Shown: piece after piece, positions 1 to 4,800 of the stretch
How positions within the stretch are numbered: the first letter of the stretch is position 1
Layout: each line of letters opens with the position of its first letter
NCBI GenBank assembly: GCA_964602735.1
Contig: CAZRRV010000063.1
Location: forward strand, 1 to 5,393
Direction of reading: 5' to 3'
From: CAZRRV01 sp964602735
GTDB lineage: Bacteria; Bacillota; Clostridia; Oscillospirales; Acutalibacteraceae
Length of the DNA stretch: 5,393 bases
Notes under the pieces: generated by a model
Told to the model about the DNA's origin: nothing
Database searches by the model: none
What the model saw: the letters and a program-made list of their open reading frames with translations, nothing else
Position numbers and translations under genes: made by a program

Positions 1-32
1 CCGTTTCGGCGCGGTAATAATCTTAACTAAAT

Positions 33-61
33 ATTATAACACTTTCTTTACAAAAATGCAA
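33..61 (-). promoter_or_regulatory. Candidate divergent (leftward) promoter
   Basis: On the minus strand, a perfect TATAAT (complement of 33-38) lies 17 bases from TTGCAT (complement of 56-61), which matches the -35 consensus at three of six positions. Transcription would start near base 26 and run off the left edge, implying a divergently oriented gene outside the window. No start codon or ribosome site is visible in the remaining bases. In AT-rich DNA a perfect -10 hexamer can arise by chance, so this is tentative. Confidence 0.3.
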
Positions 62-74
62 CGCTAAATTTACA

Positions 75-89
75 CCCCCCCCCCCCCCC
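75..89. repeat. Poly(C) homopolymer tract, 15 bases
   Basis: Fifteen consecutive C residues (poly-G on the other strand) lie within otherwise AT-rich intergenic DNA, ending 218 bases before the GH43 start codon. A long G/C homopolymer in such a context is unlikely by composition alone. Tracts of this kind are known slipped-strand mispairing sites in phase-variable bacterial promoters. Here the tract lies between the candidate divergent -35 elements at 56-61 and 101-106. It is also a typical place for sequencing-length error, so the exact count should be treated as approximate. Confidence 0.85.
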
Positions 90-100
90 TCTTTTTAACC

Positions 101-129
101 TTGCAAAAAAATATTGTGAGGATTATGCT
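101..129 (+). promoter_or_regulatory. Weak candidate promoter for the GH43 gene
   Basis: TTGCAA at 101-106 and TATGCT at 124-129 each match the sigma-70 consensus at four of six positions and are separated by the ideal 17 bases. Transcription would start near 136 and leave a leader of about 170 bases containing the A/T hairpin and the TTGC-site cluster. An equally weak alternative is CTGACA (128-133) with AACAAT (151-156). Sequence alone cannot decide between them. Confidence 0.25.
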
Positions 130-170
130 GACAATTACAAGGGACAGTACAACAATTTTGAGTGGAATCC

Positions 171-200
171 AAAAAAATTGCCCTGATTTTGCATTTTTTT
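171..200. repeat. A/T inverted repeat ending in a T-run
   Basis: AAAAAAAT at 171-178 is exactly complementary to ATTTTTTT at 193-200. The pairing continues as GC (180-181) with GC (191-192) if T179 is bulged, leaving a loop of about 9 bases. The stem is too AT-rich for a conventional intrinsic terminator, although it does finish in seven T. It could be a leader structure, a bent A-tract element or chance pairing in AT-rich DNA. Confidence 0.3.
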
Positions 201-210
201 CGGCGAAAAA

Positions 211-259
211 TGTTGCGGTTGCGACAAATCGGGCAACACGTTGCCGAATATTTTGCCGA
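211..259. promoter_or_regulatory. Cluster of TTGC half-sites, candidate operator
   Basis: The strongest element is the dyad GGCAAC-AC-GTTGCC at 232-245, a perfect 6+6 inverted repeat around two central bases. Upstream, TGTTGC (211-216) is perfectly complementary to GCAACA (233-238) and nearly so to GCGACA (221-226). Downstream, TTGCCGA occurs at 241-247 and again at 253-259, a 12-base period. The cluster ends about 50 bases before the start codon, between the candidate promoters and the ribosome site. Short palindromes with GCAAC/GTTGC arms are typical of helix-turn-helix sugar repressors such as the LacI family. That link is an inference from shape and from the neighbouring glycosidase gene. 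Confidence 0.35.
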
Positions 260-307
260 TAAAGAGTTTTCGGGCGGCGGAATCACGGGCGGAGAGGAGC
301 CTTAATT

Positions 308-1783
308 ATGGGCGTTGAATTGAAATGGACGGAACTCGGGGCCCGCGTGGAGGAGCGCGACGGCGTGCTTTCGGCGCGCGGCAGTGAATTTTATACCTCG
401 GCGTCGGATCGCGCGGCGCTTTTCGCGGAAGGGAGCGCCCCGAAGAATTTCGCTTTCGAATGTGAGATCCGCCTGGTCCGGGACGGGGAGGCCGGCGTCT
501 ATTTCAGGGCGCAGGGAAAGAACGGGTTCGACTGGATAGCCGGGTATTATCTGTCGGTCAACGCCGCCGACGGCAGCGTGAAACTCCGCAATGTGAACGG
601 CGGGGATCACAGCGAGAGCGTAATCGCTTCGATGCGCTATCCGTTCGGCAAAGGGCGCTGGTACAAAATCCGGGTTGAGATGAGGGGCTCCTCCGCGAAA
701 ATATGGTTCAACAATTTCACCGACGAGTCCGACCCGTACCCGAAATTCGATCTCGAACTGCGGCATTTCCCGCGCGGGACCGTAGGGCTTGAATTCGGCT
801 GCGGCACGGCGCGTTTCCGCGGTGTTTCGCTCGAGGAAATCGACGGGGGAACCGCAGCGGACGCCGACGGCTTTTACCGCAACCCGGTGATATACGGGGC
901 GGATCCCGATATTATGTATTACGACGGAACGTATTACCTGTACTTTACCGATACGCAGGATATGTCGCTGTTCCAGTGCTACACATCGAAGGATCTCATA
1001 CACTGGTCGCAGCCGCATGTCGTTTTCCACGGCAGCGACGGCTGGGGGAACAACGAGTATATGAGCCCCAATGTTTTCTTCAAAGACGGGATTTTTTACA
1101 TGCTTTACGCCTCGCACACCGCGCCCGACGCGAACGGCAGACGGCGGGTGCAGGTGGCGTTCGCGTCGTCCGATTCCCCGCTCGGCCCGTTCAGATCGAA
1201 AACCGGGCGCCCGCTGCACGAGGATATACAGGAGATCGGCGGCCACCCGTTTGTCGACGACGACGGCAGGGTTTATCTCACCGTTGTGCGGTTCAACAAC
1301 GGCAACGAGATCTGGGCGTATGAAGTCAGGGCGGAAGACGGAGTGATAACCCCGCTCGACGGCACCCTTACGAGGCTCCTGGTGCCGGAGGAGGAGTGGG
1401 AATGCGATTACGCCCGCGTTGTCGAGGGCGGCGTCATAATGAAGCACAAGGGTCTTTACTATATGATGTACGCCGGTTCGCACTACAAAGGCAGCTACGC
1501 CGAGGGCTACGCCGTATCGGAGAATCCGCTGGGGCCCTACAGAAAATACAAATACAACCCCATTCTCCGCTCCACCGGGTTCACCCGGGGAACGGGCGAC
1601 TCGGTATACGTTAAAACGCCGGGCGGAAAGTATATTATGTTCTACCACCAGCATTTCAGCCCGACGGAGATTTCCCCGCGCTATATCTGCTATGATGAGA
1701 TGAAGTTTGTCGAAACCGGGAGCGGCGAGGATGTTCTGGTTGTTCACGGGCCCACCATGACGCCGCAGAAAGGGCCGGTTTGA
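308..1783 (+). CDS. GH43 family glycoside hydrolase with N-terminal beta-sandwich module
   Basis: This 491-residue protein is predicted to hydrolyse arabinose- or xylose-type glycosidic bonds by the inverting GH43 mechanism. Residues 1-178 form a beta-rich module (pattern FECEIRLVRDGEAGVYFRA, later GTVGLEFGCGTARFRGVSL) resembling the LamG/DUF1080/CBM66 sandwich class. Residues about 189-491 are the five-bladed propeller: NPVIYGADPDIMYYDGTYYLY supplies the likely catalytic base D199, and RVVEGG with following KHKGLYYMMYAG supplies the likely acid E373. GNEIWAYE, SPLGPF, ENPLGPY and the closing GPTMTPQ are family-typical. Two positions deviate: the pKa-modulating Asp expected before HPFVDDDG appears to be G311, and the His expected in GTGH appears to be D431. 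There is no signal peptide, so it should act in the cytoplasm on imported oligosaccharides. The start is supported by GGAGAGGAG 8 bases upstream. The family call is firm. The substrate is not determinable, and reduced or altered activity is possible. Confidence 0.93.
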   Translation: MGVELKWTELGARVEERDGVLSARGSEFYTSASDRAALFAEGSAPKNFAFECEIRLVRDGEAGVYFRAQGKNGFDWIAGYYLSVNAADGSVKLRNVNGGDHSESVIASMRYPFGKGRWYKIRVEMRGSSAKIWFNNFTDESDPYPKFDLELRHFPRGTVGLEFGCGTARFRGVSLEEIDGGTAADADGFYRNPVIYGADPDIMYYDGTYYLYFTDTQDMSLFQCYTSKDLIHWSQPHVVFHGSDGWGNNEYMSPNVFFKDGIFYMLYASHTAPDANGRRRVQVAFASSDSPLGPFRSKTGRPLHEDIQEIGGHPFVDDDGRVYLTVVRFNNGNEIWAYEVRAEDGVITPLDGTLTRLLVPEEEWECDYARVVEGGVIMKHKGLYYMMYAGSHYKGSYAEGYAVSENPLGPYRKYKYNPILRSTGFTRGTGDSVYVKTPGGKYIMFYHQHFSPTEISPRYICYDEMKFVETGSGEDVLVVHGPTMTPQKGPV

Positions 1784-1787
1784 TGCG

Positions 1788-1804
1788 GCCCGCCGCGGGC
1801 GGGC
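1788..1804 (+). terminator. GC-only stem-loop after the GH43 stop
   Basis: GCCCGCC (1788-1794) and GGCGGGC (1798-1804) form a perfect seven-pair stem of G and C with a three-base GCG loop, beginning five bases after the stop codon. No U-tract follows (next bases GGTTCGGTTGAG), so it is not a textbook intrinsic terminator. It may cause pausing, protect the 3' end or act as a weak terminator. The presence of a new promoter just downstream fits some termination here. Confidence 0.35.
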
Positions 1805-1819
1805 GGTTCGGTTGAGTTC

Positions 1820-1849
1820 GGATTGCGGGAGCGTTGAGAACCCGCATCC
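1820..1849 (+). other. Second stem-loop in the intergenic spacer
   Basis: TGCGGG (1824-1829) pairs with CCCGCA (1841-1846). The stem extends as GGA (1820-1822) with TCC (1847-1849) if T1823 is bulged, giving nine pairs around an 11-base loop. It would form only in read-through RNA from the GH43 gene. The -35 hexamer of the next gene's promoter candidate lies in its loop. There is no clean T-run, although TTTATAAAT follows six bases later. Confidence 0.3.
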
Positions 1850-1862
1850 GCAGGTTTATAAA
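1834..1862 (+). promoter_or_regulatory. Sigma-70-like promoter for the large surface protein
   Basis: TTGAGA at 1834-1839 (five of six) and TATAAA at 1857-1862 (five of six) are separated by exactly 17 bases, the best promoter match in the window. The start site would fall near 1869, giving a very short leader of about 17 bases that contains little beyond GGGAGGAG (1870-1877). That site ends 8 bases before the ATG at 1886. The second gene can therefore be transcribed independently of the GH43 gene. Confidence 0.5.
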
Positions 1863-1885
1863 TCCTTTCGGGAGGAGAAAAAACG

Positions 1886-4800
1886 ATGGAAGAGAAGAAA
1901 AAGAAGAAAAGAGCGAAGATAATCATTTTGTCCGCGTCGATATGCCTTGTCGCGATCGCGGCGGTGGTTCTCTGGCTGATCTTCGGCGGCAACGGCGGCA
2001 AAGACGGCGGCAGCGGCGATAAGACCAAACCGCCGGAGGTTGTGGCCGAGCCGAAGTCGTATGTCGTGAAATACGACAGCAACGGCGGCGCCGCGGTAAA
2101 AGACGGCAAGTACACCATAGGCAAAAAATTCGTGATGCCCGTGCCCGGCAACGGCGCCGACCCGAAGATGTACGGCTACAGCTTCGTCTCGTGGTTCTAC
2201 GACACCGCCGGCAAGGAGAAGGTTACCGTCCCTCTCGACGAAACCAAAGCCGTAGGCGGCGTGTTCACCCTCCACGCGGGCTGGACGAATATCCATACCG
2301 TCTACTTCGACACCAGAACCTCCGAAATAATCGAGCCGCGGCAGTACGCTTTCGGGGAGAGGATCCCGGTAAAGGATCTCCCGAAAGCCACCGATCGCAC
2401 CGTGGCGGGCAAACCCGTTCCGTTCGCCGGCTGGGTGAACTCCGGGAACGGGCAGGAGATTACGACGGAACTGCGCATGGAAGGCACCGATATGTACCTC
2501 TACGCCTCGTATGATACCGGGGTTAATTCGAGATTCGAGATGCTCGACGACGGCACCTACAAGCCGCTGCGCACCCAGGCGCAGACGACCTACAGAGACT
2601 GGAAACTGGCCGACGGCCAGATTTTCACCGTCGATATGATCCTGCCGGCCAATCCCGCCGATTACACCCCCAGCGGCGCGGGCCCGGTTTTCGCCGCGAC
2701 GGGATTCAACGACGATACCCTTTCGTTTGTGGGAAATTACTATATCTGGATGCAGATAGTCCGCTACGGGGCGAACCCGGGGTTGGCAGGCGGCGTGCGG
2801 TTCTGGGGGTATTCCGACAGTGACACGGTCGGCGGCGCCCACCAGTCGCTCGCGTTCTATCATCTCGACGGCCCGACCCTAAAAGGCACCCCTTACGAAA
2901 AAAAGATCAGCGCTTACCTGAACGGCGAGCGGACTGACACGGAGACCCGTCTCACCTTCACATTCCGCAGAGCGGGAGACAGCTGGTATATCGGCATCGA
3001 CGGGATAGAGTACTTTACTTTTGAACCCGGGCAGGTGATAACCCCGGCGCCGACAAAGCCGGACGAGGCCGGAAAGCCCGCGAGCGGCGGGTATGCCGGC
3101 GGCTCTCTCGTTGGATTCAGAACGGATGTTTTGAATGTCCTGTTCGACAACTGCAGCCTTAAAAAGGCGAGTTCGGTAAAGAAGAACCCCGCTAACCGCC
3201 ACACCGTTACATTCAACACCCAGACGTCGCAGAAAATCGATCCGCGCGAGTACTATCCGGGCGATCTCGTAAAACTGCCCGCCTGCCCCGATCGCGTGGT
3301 TCAGGGGAAAACATATAAATTCCTTTACTGGGTCGACAAGAGCACGAGCCGTCCTCTGCGCGGCGACAGCTTCAGGATGCCCACCTACGATATAGAAGTG
3401 TTCGCCCGGTACGATACGGGCACCTCCGCCAATTTCGAGCTGTTGGACGACGGAACATACAAGCCGACGAAACAGCCCCAGGCGCAGACGACATACGGCA
3501 ACTTCAGGGTAAACAGCGGGCAGATGTATTCGGTCGATATGATTCTGCCGCGCGATCCGGCTAAATTTACCAACGGTACCGGCTCCGGCGCGGGCCCCGT
3601 CTTCGCCGCGACCGGGTTCGACGACGAGAAGTCCACTTTCACCGGCAGCTACTATGTGTGGATGCAGATAATCCGTTCCGATGCGGGCGGTTCCGCCGGC
3701 GGCGTGCGGTTCTGGGGTTATATGCAGGGGCACGGGCCGTCTGAGGCGCACCAGAGCATCGCGTTTTACAAATTTTCCGGCGCCACCCTTAAAAACAGCG
3801 CGTACAACAAAAAAATGAACGCCTACCTCAACGGCGGCGTCAGCGATAAAGATACCGTGCTGCACTTTACCTTCCGCAGAGACGGCGATATCTGGTACAT
3901 CGGTATCGACGGCGAGGAGTATTTCGTCTTCGAGCCGGGCAAGGTATTCAGCCCGGCGCCCTCGAAACCCGACGAGGGCGATACGAATGTGGCGAACAGC
4001 CTGTATTCCGACGGATCGCTGGTAGGTTTCAGATCGGATATTATCGGTGTGCGGTTCGCCAATCCCACCCTCGAAACATACGACAGATCGCAGTACCAGC
4101 GCACCGTATCGTTCGATACGAGAACCTCGGAAAAGATCGATTCCCGGGAATACACCATAGGCACCGAACTTAAAGCCGCCGATCTGCCGAAACCGACGAA
4201 GCAGTTCGAGGCCGACGGCAAAAAATACAATTTCAAATACTGGGTTGACGAGACCACCGGCAAACAGGTGACCGACCCGTTCACGGTGCGTAAGGATATG
4301 ACCCTCTACGCCCATTACGACACGGGAACCACCCCGGCGTTTGAACTGCAGACCGACGGCACATACAAGACGAAACAGTTCGGGCCGGCGACAAATCTGT
4401 GGTGGTCGAATTACAAAGACACGAAAGTCGCCGACGGGCAGAGATTCTCGGTTGATATGATCCTGCCCGAAGATCCGGCCGATTTCACCGGCGGCGCCGG
4501 CTCCGGCGCGGGCCCGGTTTTCGCGGCGACCGGGTTCAACGAGTCGGGCTCGACTTTTGTGGGAAGTTACTATATGTGGATGCAGATAATCCGTTCCGAT
4601 GCGGGTGATGTCGCCGGTTCCGTGAGGTTCTGGGGATTCCACGAAGGCGAACAGGCTGGTAAAGCTCACGACGGGTCAAACGACATCGCGTACTATAAGC
4701 TCAAAACGACCTTAAAAGGCACCCCCTACGAGAAAAAGATGACCGAATATCTGAGCGGTAAGTATAAGGGCGAGATGAAACTCACCTTTACGCTGCGCAG

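Larger units (their letters stand above)
1..307. promoter_or_regulatory. AT-rich intergenic region upstream of the GH43 gene
   Basis: No credible gene lies in this stretch. It is clearly more AT-rich than the coding DNA that follows, which fits a regulatory region. It contains a candidate leftward promoter (33-61), a poly(C) tract (75-89), a weak candidate rightward promoter (101-129), an A/T inverted repeat (171-200) and a cluster of TTGC/GCAA half-sites (211-259). A strong purine-rich ribosome binding site, GGAGAGGAG at 291-299, ends 8 bases before the ATG at 308. A second weak rightward promoter candidate is CTGACA at 128-133 with AACAAT at 151-156, also spaced by 17 bases. A leftward 63-codon reading frame at 95-286 overlaps all these elements, is Cys/Asn-rich with no recognisable domain, and is not considered a gene. 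Confidence 0.6.

Noticed and set aside
976..1614. Shorter + strand frames inside the GH43 gene (976-1323, 1071-1346, 1396-1614)
   Set aside because: They are out-of-frame translations with Arg-rich, low-complexity composition and no recognisable domain.
302..1747. Long open frame (481 codons) on the minus strand opposite the GH43 gene
   Set aside because: It is antisense to an unmistakable GH43 protein. Its translation is rich in Arg/Val/Ala with no domain, as expected from the GC-rich codon bias of the real gene.
1863..1876. TCCT-TTCGGG-AGGA hairpin that could hide the ribosome site of the large protein
   Set aside because: There are only four pairs, and the predicted transcription start near 1869 would exclude the 5' arm from the RNA.
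1943..1945. Possible lipoprotein cysteine (C20) in the large protein
   Set aside because: The residues before C20 are A-S-I, and a lipobox needs a small residue (G/A/S) directly before Cys. The hydrophobic stretch also continues about 13 residues beyond it, so a signal anchor fits better.
2879..4669. Minus-strand open frame of 596 codons with internal repeats
   Set aside because: It mirrors the tandem modules of the large + strand protein; its repeats are the reverse image of theirs. No family motif or supported start was seen. The same applies to the minus-strand frame at 1856-2863.
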